A stretch of DNA of 11,749 bases, taken from assembly GCA_002308915.1 (NCBI GenBank), contig DBWI01000023.1:1-11749 (forward strand), written 5' to 3'. Shown in pieces: positions 5,751 to 11,630 of this stretch (position 1 is the first letter of the stretch; every line of letters begins with the position of its first letter). The notes beneath the pieces were generated by a model, which was given only the letters and a program-made list of their open reading frames with translations, was not told the origin of the DNA and searched no databases. The translations under genes and the position numbers were made by a program. This DNA comes from Christensenella sp. UBA1242 (GTDB lineage Bacteria > Bacillota > Clostridia > Christensenellales > UBA1242).

Positions 5751-6524
5751 ATGAAAAATTCATACATAACTTTCTTATCGACTGACAATTATTTAAAAGG
5801 TGTCTTGGTTCTAAAATATAGCCTTGATGTGCTAAATTCAAAATATCCGCTATATTGTATGGTAACAAAGGACGTTAGTAAGAATAGTTTAAAAACACTA
5901 AAAAAATTTGACGTTAAAATAATAAAGATTAAGAGTATAAAAATTTCAAATAAAATAAGAAATTCAATTGTTGATAAAAATTTTGTTCATTGGAATAAAG
6001 TTTGGGATAAGCTTAATGTTTTTAGATTAACTCAATTTAAAAAAGTTGTTTATCTGGATAGTGATATGATTGTTTGTAAAAACATTGACCATTTGTTTGA
6101 TTGTGAGAATATAACTGCGGCTACTGATGGTGTGAATGTTTTTGGTAAAGATAGGGAAGAATCTTTTAATGCTGGATTAATGGTTATTTGTCCGAGTTAT
6201 AAAATATTTAATGATATAATAAAATTTACAAACAATTTACCTGAGGGATATTATCAGGACCAAATTGTTATGCAAAAATATTTTAGTGATTGGGGAAGAT
6301 GCAAAAATTTACACCTTCCTGAAAACTATAATCTTTGGGTTCCATATATAGGAATGTATCCAAAGGAAATAACTGATAACATCTATGTACTGCACTATAT
6401 TGGTCAGATTAAGCCGTTTATGAGTGACCAGTATGTTTATTGTGACAAAAACAATGAACTATGCAAAAAGTATTATGATTTGTATTATAATTATTTGATT
6501 GAAGTAAATAAGCGAATAATATAA
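5751..6524 (+). CDS. GT8 family glycosyltransferase (glycogenin / LPS-galactosyltransferase type)
   Basis: A 257-aa retaining glycosyltransferase of the GT-A fold, expected to move glucose or galactose (or a similar sugar) from a UDP-sugar to a glycan or protein. The GT8 landmarks appear in order: FLSTDNYLKGVLVLKYSL (8-25) at the nucleotide site, the conserved KLNVFRL plus KKVVYLDSDMIV (97-108) with the Mn2+-binding DSD at 103-105, FNAGLMVI (139-146), the YYQDQ pair (167-171), and the C-terminal HYIG--KPF (215-223), which binds metal and phosphate in this family. The start is ATG 5751 with GGAG at 5742-5745; an upstream in-frame TTG (5736) would overrun that site. No signal peptide or membrane helix, so it is cytosolic or peripheral. 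It follows the GT2-TPR gene in the same direction, so the two may act on one glycan (inference). Confidence 0.92.
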   Translation: MKNSYITFLSTDNYLKGVLVLKYSLDVLNSKYPLYCMVTKDVSKNSLKTLKKFDVKIIKIKSIKISNKIRNSIVDKNFVHWNKVWDKLNVFRLTQFKKVVYLDSDMIVCKNIDHLFDCENITAATDGVNVFGKDREESFNAGLMVICPSYKIFNDIIKFTNNLPEGYYQDQIVMQKYFSDWGRCKNLHLPENYNLWVPYIGMYPKEITDNIYVLHYIGQIKPFMSDQYVYCDKNNELCKKYYDLYYNYLIEVNKRII

Positions 6525-6525
6525 T

Positions 6526-6556
6526 AAAAAAGGCAAGAATTAATCTTGCCTTTTTA
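6526..6556. terminator. Bidirectional intrinsic terminator between GT8 and GNAT genes
   Basis: AAAAAAGGCAAGA (6526-6538) pairs with TCTTGCCTTTTT (6544-6555) around ATTAA, with T tails on both strands. It starts right after the GT8 stop and overlaps the stop codon of the convergent GNAT gene (6554-6556). Confidence 0.92.
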
Positions 6557-7087
6557 TAACTCTAGATTTGAATTATCATCTCTATGTGATGATGAAAATA
6601 TATCATGTGTCATGTAGTTGTAATCAATAACTTTTTGATACAATCTATTGCTTACACTTAGTGGTAATAAGAAGTGATTGTCTTCAACTTTGATTTGTTT
6701 TGATATTTCATCTCGTTCAAAGTAATCATAATCACAATTTGATGTTGTCATGTTTTGTCTTTGATAAAATTTTGCAGTAATATCCCATGCGTTATCATAG
6801 CCACGTGGAATAAAAATTCCAGTTAGGTAATTGATATTTTTTGAGTGAGCAAAAGTTTCCATACAAGAAAACATTATACTGCCAATTCCCATTCCAAGAA
6901 AATCTTTTTTTGTTATTGCTATTCTTGAAATTTTGCACTCGTCGTTTCCCAAAACAAAATGGCAATAACCAATTTGTTTAAAATTTTTAAGTGCGACAAT
7001 AACAAAATCCTTGCTATCATTTGATGGTGTTAAAATGCAAAAATCTATGTAATTATCATTAATTCTATATGTCTTATAATTTATCAT
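6554..7087 (-). CDS. GNAT family N-acetyltransferase
   Basis: A 177-aa cytosolic protein that probably moves an acetyl group from acetyl-CoA to an amine; the acceptor is unknown. The acetyl-CoA-binding motif A is clear: strand CKISRIAITKKDF (51-63) followed by LGMGIGSIMFSCMETFA (64-80), where the G-x-G-x-G turn binds the pyrophosphate. The first position of the canonical R/Q-x-x-G-x-G is Leu here, a known kind of variation. Strand KNINYLTGIFI (83-93), then NAWDITAKFYQRQNMT (99-114), match motif B, with the usual Tyr in AKFYQRQNM. Beyond 118 is an extra 60-residue tail (DYDYFERDEIS...) not typical of minimal GNATs. The start is ATG 7087. A GTG 18 bases upstream extends the frame but lies between -35 and -10. 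There is no Shine-Dalgarno; the mRNA appears leaderless. Confidence 0.88.
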   Translation of the reverse strand: MINYKTYRINDNYIDFCILTPSNDSKDFVIVALKNFKQIGYCHFVLGNDECKISRIAITKKDFLGMGIGSIMFSCMETFAHSKNINYLTGIFIPRGYDNAWDITAKFYQRQNMTTSNCDYDYFERDEISKQIKVEDNHFLLPLSVSNRLYQKVIDYNYMTHDIFSSSHRDDNSNLEL

Positions 7088-7093
7088 GCTTTT

Positions 7094-7122
7094 ATTATAT
7101 ACCACAAATTGATGTTAGTCAA
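7094..7122 (-). promoter_or_regulatory. Near-consensus promoter of the GNAT gene, predicting a leaderless mRNA
   Basis: On the - strand TTGACT (7117-7122), exactly 17 bases, then a perfect TATAAT (7094-7099). Six bases (AAAAGC) separate the -10 from ATG 7087, so the A of the ATG sits at +1. No ribosome binding site is possible within those bases. Confidence 0.85.
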
Positions 7123-7144
7123 TAGCTAATCTAAAAATCAAAAA

Positions 7145-7181
7145 ATGCATTTTTAAGTGTCAAAAAAACACAAAAATGCAT
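7145..7181 (-). terminator. Terminator of the HD hydrolase operon
   Basis: On the - strand ATGCATTTTTGTGT (7168-7181) pairs with ACAC-TT-AAAAATGCAT (7145-7160), with a 2-base bulge and a 7-base loop, followed by TTTTTTGATTTTT. It lies 26 bases past the last operon gene and just before the GNAT promoter, so it insulates the two units. Confidence 0.78.
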
Positions 7182-7206
7182 AAAAAAGTGCGAATTTTTG
7201 CCATTT

Positions 7207-7611
7207 TTAGTAGAAATTTTCTTTATTTTGGGTTATCTCTTCTTTTATTGTGTTTGCCAAGTTTATCACTTTTTCTCTTATATTGTGTGGCACATCCAAC
7301 TTCAAATTGTAGGTTGTATTCATTTTGTCGTTATCCCAATAAGTTTCATAAAGCCAAATATTTGGTGCCGTTTCAACATATGTGTTAAAGATATTTGCAA
7401 CCTTGTTTAGGAGTTCATAATTTTCGCAGTGATTAAAAATTGTTTGAAACGATTCAATTAGATCAAAATCCATACTATTAATATTTGCGTTATGGAAGCC
7501 AAAGTATTTTTGATATTCAAATACTTTGTTGTATTTTTCTCTGTTCCATGCCAAATTATTAAGTACAGTTCTTATACTTGTAATAGAGAGTTTGTCTTTT
7601 TTGTTTTCCAT
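7207..7611 (-). CDS. Paralog C of a tandem pair, function unknown (last gene of HD operon)
   Basis: A 134-aa soluble protein of a family I do not recognise. It is clearly a paralog of the gene just upstream (7624-8058): the two share a common register from residue 8 on, with an identical core DFDLIES-QTIFN-CEN (here about 48-63), then L-K--N-FNT-V, a Tyr/Glu-rich middle, and D-P---REK-INL near the C-terminus. It lacks the first 13 residues of its sibling. Predicted mostly helical, no signal or membrane segment, no recognisable catalytic motif. ATG 7611 has AAAAGG 8 bases upstream, overlapping the stop of the previous gene, so the genes are probably translationally coupled. Last gene before terminator 7145-7181. 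It could be a small binding or regulatory protein; no direct evidence. Confidence 0.85.
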   Translation of the reverse strand: MENKKDKLSITSIRTVLNNLAWNREKYNKVFEYQKYFGFHNANINSMDFDLIESFQTIFNHCENYELLNKVANIFNTYVETAPNIWLYETYWDNDKMNTTYNLKLDVPHNIREKVINLANTIKEEITQNKENFY

Positions 7612-7623
7612 TTTGATTTCCTT

Positions 7624-8058
7624 TTAATACCAATCTCTCATATTGTTTTCTCTTTCTTGCAATATTTTTTTTGAAAGATTAATAATTTTTTCTCTTAATT
7701 CATTTGGTATATCCATTTCTAATTCATAACCCACAGAATATATCTTATCTTCACCATAACCATATGCTTCGTAATAATCAACGTCTTCTGTCACTTTAAC
7801 AAATGTGTTAAAAACATTGGTTATCTTGCAAAGTGAAACGTTGTTTTCACAGTAATTAAAAATTGTTTGCAATGATTCAATCAAATCAAAGTCTCTGTCT
7901 TTTATTGTTGAACAGCCCATATCTTTCCAAAATTCTTGCATTCTAGTATACTCATGTCTTTCCCATTTTAGGTGGTTTAATATATGTTTTATATTTTTGA
8001 TTGTTAATTTTTTATCAAGATCAATTACGTGTGCTGGATTGTTAAAATCTATTTTCAT
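7624..8058 (-). CDS. Paralog B of a tandem pair, function unknown (middle gene of HD operon)
   Basis: A 144-aa soluble protein, unrecognised, paralogous to the following gene. Beyond the shared core (DFDLIESLQTIFNYCEN, about 52-68) it carries a short N-terminal extension, NPAHVIDLDKK, and an acidic Tyr-rich middle (DVDYYEAYGYGEDKIY). Hydrophobic residues are spaced as in amphipathic helices (LTIKNIKHILNHLKW; LREKIINLSKKIL). No catalytic signature stands out. ATG 8058 is preceded by AAAAGGA about 10 bases away, overlapping the stop codon of the HD hydrolase gene. The same TAAAAGGAAA junction precedes paralog C, so the duplication probably included the ribosome binding site. Its constant place behind an HD alarmone-type hydrolase suggests a shared function, which the sequence does not reveal. 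Confidence 0.86.
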   Translation of the reverse strand: MKIDFNNPAHVIDLDKKLTIKNIKHILNHLKWERHEYTRMQEFWKDMGCSTIKDRDFDLIESLQTIFNYCENNVSLCKITNVFNTFVKVTEDVDYYEAYGYGEDKIYSVGYELEMDIPNELREKIINLSKKILQERENNMRDWY

Positions 8059-8073
8059 TATGTTTGTTTCCTT

Positions 8074-8610
8074 TTATTTTTTGAATACTTCGTTTACATA
8101 ATACTCAAGTTGTTTATACATTGGCATATCTTTTATTTCTTCAAGCGCATCAAGCACAAGGTGATAGTACCAATCAAGGTCATTTTTTGTACCATTAAAC
8201 TTATCCCAAGCTTTGTCACCATAGTATTTTTGGTCAAGATATGTGCTTTTTATGTTAGATAATTTGTCTGCACATGTTACCATTTTTGATTTTTTTGGAC
8301 TATTTTTAACTTTTGACATATGTTCAGCTTTTCTAATTCTGTATGCTTTTGATTTGTCTTCGCTTTCGTCTTGGACAATCTCGGCAACTTCTTGACCAAA
8401 GTTTTCCAAAATTTCTTGGTACTTTGTGCCTGTATCTTCAATAGTGTCATGCAAAAGTCCTGCGATTATTGTTGGCTCGTCTGCATTGTTTTCTCTTAAT
8501 ATCTGCATTACTTCAATTGGGTGAACAATGTATGGTATTTTTGTACTTTTGCGAAATTGGTTCTTGTGTTTTTCTGTTGCAAAGATTATTGCTTGTTCAA
8601 TTTTATCCAT
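8074..8610 (-). CDS. RelA/SpoT-type HD-domain hydrolase (small alarmone hydrolase-like)
   Basis: A 178-aa stand-alone HD phosphohydrolase. Family knowledge: such HD domains remove the 3'-pyrophosphate of (p)ppGpp (SpoT, small alarmone hydrolases) or act on related nucleotides (Mesh1 cleaves NADPH). Metal ligands typical of the RelA/SpoT HD domain are present: H30 (in PYIVHP), H54-D55 (LLHDTIEDT, with E58-D59), and D115 (ADKLSN). R20-K21 plus KIPYI match the RK-GTPYI nucleotide-binding stretch. FGQEVAEIV (71-79) is the usual helix after the site. SEDKS...RIRKAEHM replaces the DGVTK segment of long RSH proteins, as in many short HD proteins. No synthetase, TGS or ACT domains. ATG 8610 follows AAAGGAG by 8 bases. 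First gene of a three-gene operon, divergent from a LysR gene. Activity is likely; the substrate is not proven. Confidence 0.9.
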   Translation of the reverse strand: MDKIEQAIIFATEKHKNQFRKSTKIPYIVHPIEVMQILRENNADEPTIIAGLLHDTIEDTGTKYQEILENFGQEVAEIVQDESEDKSKAYRIRKAEHMSKVKNSPKKSKMVTCADKLSNIKSTYLDQKYYGDKAWDKFNGTKNDLDWYYHLVLDALEEIKDMPMYKQLEYYVNEVFKK

Positions 8611-8632
8611 AATTTTTTCTCCTTTCATTTGC

Positions 8633-8661
8633 ATTATACGACAATTTATGTTATAAGTAAA
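8633..8661 (-). promoter_or_regulatory. Promoter of the HD hydrolase operon
   Basis: On the - strand TTTACT (8656-8661), 17-base spacer, perfect TATAAT (8633-8638). The same hexamers and spacing drive tRNA-Arg. Predicted start near 8626, leader about 16 bases. It overlaps the region expected to hold the LysR promoter and operator. Confidence 0.75.
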
Positions 8662-8679
8662 ATATGAAAAAATTATAAA
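8651..8679 (+). promoter_or_regulatory. Weak candidate promoter of the LysR gene
   Basis: TTATAA (8651-8656), 17 bases, TATAAA (8674-8679) gives a start near 8686, at the ribosome binding site AAGGTGG (8685-8691). The -35 is poor, as expected if an activator or autoregulation is involved. It shares DNA with the divergent HD operon promoter. I saw no convincing T-N11-A LysR box. Confidence 0.35.
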
Positions 8680-8695
8680 AATATAAGGTGGACTT

Positions 8696-9562
8696 ATGAT
8701 AGAAAATATAAGTTTGGATTATCTAAAAACTTTTTATTTGGTTGCAAAGGTAGGGAATATAACCAAGGTTGCAGAAGAGACTTTTGTGTCGCAATCTGCA
8801 ATAACTCAAACTATTCAAAAGTTAGAGAGTAAAATTGGTTACACACTATTAACAAGATACAAACGGGGAGTGAAATTAACAGATGTTGGGCAGGAGTTGT
8901 TTAACAAGTTAGATGAAGCTTTTTTGAACCTAAAGAGTGTTGATTTGTACTTCGAGAATTTGAATTCAGTTAGTGTTGGTGAACTTAGAATTTCATGTGG
9001 TACAAACTTAAGCAAAAGGGTATTACTAAGTCCATTGTGTGAGTTTTTGTATGACTATCCAAATATTTCATTCAAACAGTTTGACAAGTCAAATGTGGAG
9101 TCATGTGAAATGTTGTCAAATGGCAAAATAGATATTTTTATTGCTCAAAAAGACGAAAATATGGCAAAAAAATTCAATTTTTTACCAATTTTGACAGAAA
9201 AATATGTTTTTGTGTGCTCTAAAAGGTATTTTGAGAATTATTACAAAAATGGTCAACGTGAATATATTTTGCAAAACAAAGGTTCAAAAAGTAGAGAAAT
9301 TTTTGATAACTATTGCAAACAAAACAATGTGGCAGTCGAGAGCAAAATTGAAGTTGATGGTTATAATATGCTTATTGCATTATGCAAAAAAGATAAGGGG
9401 ATAATCATGGTTCCGTCTTATCTTGTTGAAAGCGAAATCAAGTCAAATATTTTTATTGAAATAGGTAGTGACAAAATGCCTCAGATTGAATATTTTGCAT
9501 ATACAAACAAAGTTGTAAAAAACAAAATTATAGATACATTTTTGGAGTATTTGAAGAAATAA
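8696..9562 (+). CDS. LysR-type transcriptional regulator
   Basis: At 288 aa it has the standard length of the family. The N-terminal winged helix-turn-helix is plain: LDYLKTFYLVAKVGNITKVA (8-27), then AEETFVSQSAITQTIQKLES (26-45), the recognition helix SQSAITQTIQKLE, and the wing TRYKRGVKLTDVGQELF (53-69). A linker helix follows, then a periplasmic-binding-like effector domain from about 95 (GELRISCGTNLSKRVLLSPL) to the end. The effector cannot be predicted. ATG 8696 has AAGGTGG 4 bases upstream. LysR regulators commonly control the divergent neighbour and themselves from a shared intergenic region; here 85 bases separate it from the HD hydrolase start, so that operon is the natural candidate target (inference). 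Ends at hairpin 9562-9590. Confidence 0.95.
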   Translation: MIENISLDYLKTFYLVAKVGNITKVAEETFVSQSAITQTIQKLESKIGYTLLTRYKRGVKLTDVGQELFNKLDEAFLNLKSVDLYFENLNSVSVGELRISCGTNLSKRVLLSPLCEFLYDYPNISFKQFDKSNVESCEMLSNGKIDIFIAQKDENMAKKFNFLPILTEKYVFVCSKRYFENYYKNGQREYILQNKGSKSREIFDNYCKQNNVAVESKIEVDGYNMLIALCKKDKGIIMVPSYLVESEIKSNIFIEIGSDKMPQIEYFAYTNKVVKNKIIDTFLEYLKK

Positions 9563-9590
9563 AAAAGACCACCAATTGGGTGGTCTTTTT
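9562..9590. terminator. Bidirectional intrinsic terminator between LysR and the repeat-linker gene
   Basis: AAAAAGACCACC (9562-9573) pairs perfectly with GGTGGTCTTTTT (9579-9590) around a 5-base loop, with T tails on both strands. It begins at the LysR stop codon and lies 11 bases past the end of the convergent gene. Confidence 0.93.
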
Positions 9591-9600
9591 GTTTGATTTA

Positions 9601-11571
9601 TTATTTCATATCCAAATCGTTTGATACAGTTTCTCTCGTCTTATCTTTTGTGATAGTACTTGTGATTGTTGATTTAATCGTTTCATCTAATTTAGGTGGG
9701 TTTGGTACTCCTTCATCTGCTTTTATTGTATCATAATCACGCATATCCAATTCTGAAACATCTGGAGAGATCTTGCTTGAATCAAATACTGCTTCACCAG
9801 CTCTCTTTACTACGTCTGCATTTGTTCCCTTAGCAGGATTTTCAAGATTTGTTATTGATCCTTGATATGAAACCAAGTCATTTCTGTATGTTTGTAATGT
9901 TGTATATTCAGCACTAGGATTAGCTATTCCATATTCTGTTGGATTTTCCAAAATTTTATCACATCTTTTTATAGCTTTATTAACTCTATCTAATTCATTG
10001 TTTTTTGCAGCATTGAATTGTTCTTCTTGTGTTGTTGAATTATATTCAACAGGGTTAAAGCTATAATATGCTGGTTTTTTCTTAAGGTCATTATATTGGT
10101 TTTCTGAAAGTCCATATTTTTGTCTTGTTGTAAGTTTTTCGTATTCTTCTTTTTCTTTTGCGGACAATTTACCTTTTTCTAATTTTTCCTCAAGTTTCTT
10201 TAATTTATTTTTTTCTTTTGTTGTTAAGTTTTGTAAATCTTTCTTTAATTCTCTTGATTCTTGCAAATCTTTAACAAATGACAAAAGTGAACCAATTTTT
10301 GCAATAAATGTATCAACTAAATCTGTCATAAATGTAGTAGCGAATAAGAATAATGCTGCCATAAATATTGCTGGTCCAAGGCCTACTGCTGCTCCAACAA
10401 ATGTTGCCATAAACATTGCCGAGAATGCAACAAGTGCAATAACTTGGATTCCTTTTATTATTCCAGCTCTTCTCTTTGCCTCTGCTTCTTTTTCTTTTTC
10501 AGATTTTGGTGGTTTTGGTGGTTTTGGTGGTTCAGTTGAAGGTTTAGGCCCAGTTGTAGGTCCAGGGCCAGTAGTAGGTCCAGGGCCGGTAGTTGGACCA
10601 GGATCTGTAGTTGGACCAGGGTCTGTAGTTGGGCCAGGATCAGTAGTAGGGCCAGGATCTGTGGTTGGACCAGGATCTGTGGTTGGACCAGGGTCTGTGG
10701 TTGGACCAGGATCTGTAGTTGGACCAGGGTCTGTAGTTGGTCCAAGATCTGGAGTTGTTGGTTCGACAAAATCTTTTGTTGCTTCTCTAAAACCACTTGG
10801 TTTAATATAGTCTACATGAACATCTTTTTTCTTTGGTGGCTTTGTGTATACTGGTTCTTTGTCAGGATTTACCCATTTTGCCACTTGTTCAAGTTCTTCT
10901 GGAGATAAATCATACCCGTGACCACTGGTTGATTTTCCGTGGATACCAGCTCTTGTTACTTCTGATATTCCAAGAAAACTCGTTTGATTATCTTTAAAAA
11001 ATGTAAATTCATCACAGGCTACAATGTGTTGACCTACAGAATGGTATATCTTCCCGTCTGGGGCTCTTAAAAGTTTAAGTTTTTTATCAGGAAGTTCAAA
11101 TGATTCATAACCATAATCTGTTTTTAATGTATCAAACATTTGTTCAGGGAAAGAATTCCACTTTACTTTGCCACTTTGAATTTGTTCTGGAAGATTGTTT
11201 GGTAATTCAACAGTAAATGCTTCATCCCATGTAATAAGTGGCTCAAATGTTGAACCTTTTTTTTCGCTTAAACTGTTTCCATCAATTCTGTATGTTGCAC
11301 TTCCAGAAGTTGAGTCCATAGTAAAGACAATTGAGTTGTTTGAATCAACTTTAATGTTTTTGATTGGAATTTCAATTGGATCATTTGTTGATATTGAATC
11401 ATATTTGTGATCTGTGTTTGAGATAATTAACATATCTTTTTCAGTATCAACAACCATTACTAAATCCTCACCAGACAAAAAATTGTAATTGTGGTCCGAA
11501 CCTTTGGTAAATTTTTCTTGACCCTTAACGTTTCCATCTTTGTCTTTCAAAGGGATACTAAAACCTGCCAT
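9601..11571 (-). CDS. 656-aa protein with PTTDPG-repeat linker, two-helix membrane hairpin and coiled coil; unknown function
   Basis: Not recognised as a known family. The start is ATG 11571 with GGAGG 6 bases upstream; a longer reading from 11610 would run across the promoter. Layout: (1) residues 1-265, soluble, beta-rich at first (DLVMVVDTEKDMLIIS, VFTMDS, TYRIDG), then a mixed region with SGHGYDLSPEELEQVAKW; (2) 271-355, Pro/Thr linker with PTTPDLG, eight PTTDPG units, three PTTGP units and KPPKPPK; (3) charged KEKEAEAKRR, then two hydrophobic segments, about 370-391 and 393-418; (4) Lys/Glu-rich helix 430-485, likely coiled coil; (5) a soluble C-terminal 170 residues. There is no signal peptide. 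Positive charges flank both sides of the membrane pair, so both ends are probably cytoplasmic, which is unusual for a Pro/Thr linker. A consensus promoter suggests strong expression. Possibly a membrane-anchored scaffold; function unknown. Confidence 0.88.
   Translation of the reverse strand: MAGFSIPLKDKDGNVKGQEKFTKGSDHNYNFLSGEDLVMVVDTEKDMLIISNTDHKYDSISTNDPIEIPIKNIKVDSNNSIVFTMDSTSGSATYRIDGNSLSEKKGSTFEPLITWDEAFTVELPNNLPEQIQSGKVKWNSFPEQMFDTLKTDYGYESFELPDKKLKLLRAPDGKIYHSVGQHIVACDEFTFFKDNQTSFLGISEVTRAGIHGKSTSGHGYDLSPEELEQVAKWVNPDKEPVYTKPPKKKDVHVDYIKPSGFREATKDFVEPTTPDLGPTTDPGPTTDPGPTTDPGPTTDPGPTTDPGPTTDPGPTTDPGPTTDPGPTTGPGPTTGPGPTTGPKPSTEPPKPPKPPKSEKEKEAEAKRRAGIIKGIQVIALVAFSAMFMATFVGAAVGLGPAIFMAALFLFATTFMTDLVDTFIAKIGSLLSFVKDLQESRELKKDLQNLTTKEKNKLKKLEEKLEKGKLSAKEKEEYEKLTTRQKYGLSENQYNDLKKKPAYYSFNPVEYNSTTQEEQFNAAKNNELDRVNKAIKRCDKILENPTEYGIANPSAEYTTLQTYRNDLVSYQGSITNLENPAKGTNADVVKRAGEAVFDSSKISPDVSELDMRDYDTIKADEGVPNPPKLDETIKSTITSTITKDKTRETVSNDLDMK
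10547..10744 (-). repeat. In-frame 18-bp tandem repeat array (11 units) coding PTT(D/G)PG
   Basis: Eleven 18-bp units stand in perfect register. Eight encode PTTDPG, with GGATCT, GGGTCT or GGATCA (+ strand) starting at 10601, 10619, 10637, 10655, 10673, 10691, 10709 and 10727. Three encode PTTGP (10547, 10565, 10583). A diverged unit (PTTPDLG) follows at 10745. The units differ mainly at synonymous third positions. Multiples of 18 keep the frame, so copy number could vary without breaking the gene. Confidence 0.93.
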
Positions 11572-11601
11572 AATACACCTCCATTGTATTCTTATGTCTA
11601 A

Positions 11602-11630
11602 ATTATACACATATTTTTTGTATTTGTCAA
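11602..11630 (-). promoter_or_regulatory. Perfect consensus sigma-A-type promoter of the repeat-linker gene
   Basis: On the - strand TTGACA (11625-11630), exactly 17 bases, TATAAT (11602-11607): both hexamers match consensus fully. RNA starts near 11595, giving a 24-base leader with GGAGG. This is the strongest-looking promoter in the window. Confidence 0.85.

Noticed and set aside
7176..7674. Several + strand open frames with Phe/Cys/Leu-rich translations
   Set aside because: Antisense to the paralog genes, whose homology to each other proves the - strand frame; the + translations resemble nothing and lack ribosome sites.
8651..8695. LysR T-N11-A operator
   Set aside because: In DNA this AT-rich many spacings satisfy the pattern; no dyad stood out, so it was not annotated.
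10458..10796. Gln/Leu-repeat open frame on the - strand
   Set aside because: A frame-shifted reading of the 18-bp repeat array; any repeat whose unit is a multiple of three stays open in more than one frame.
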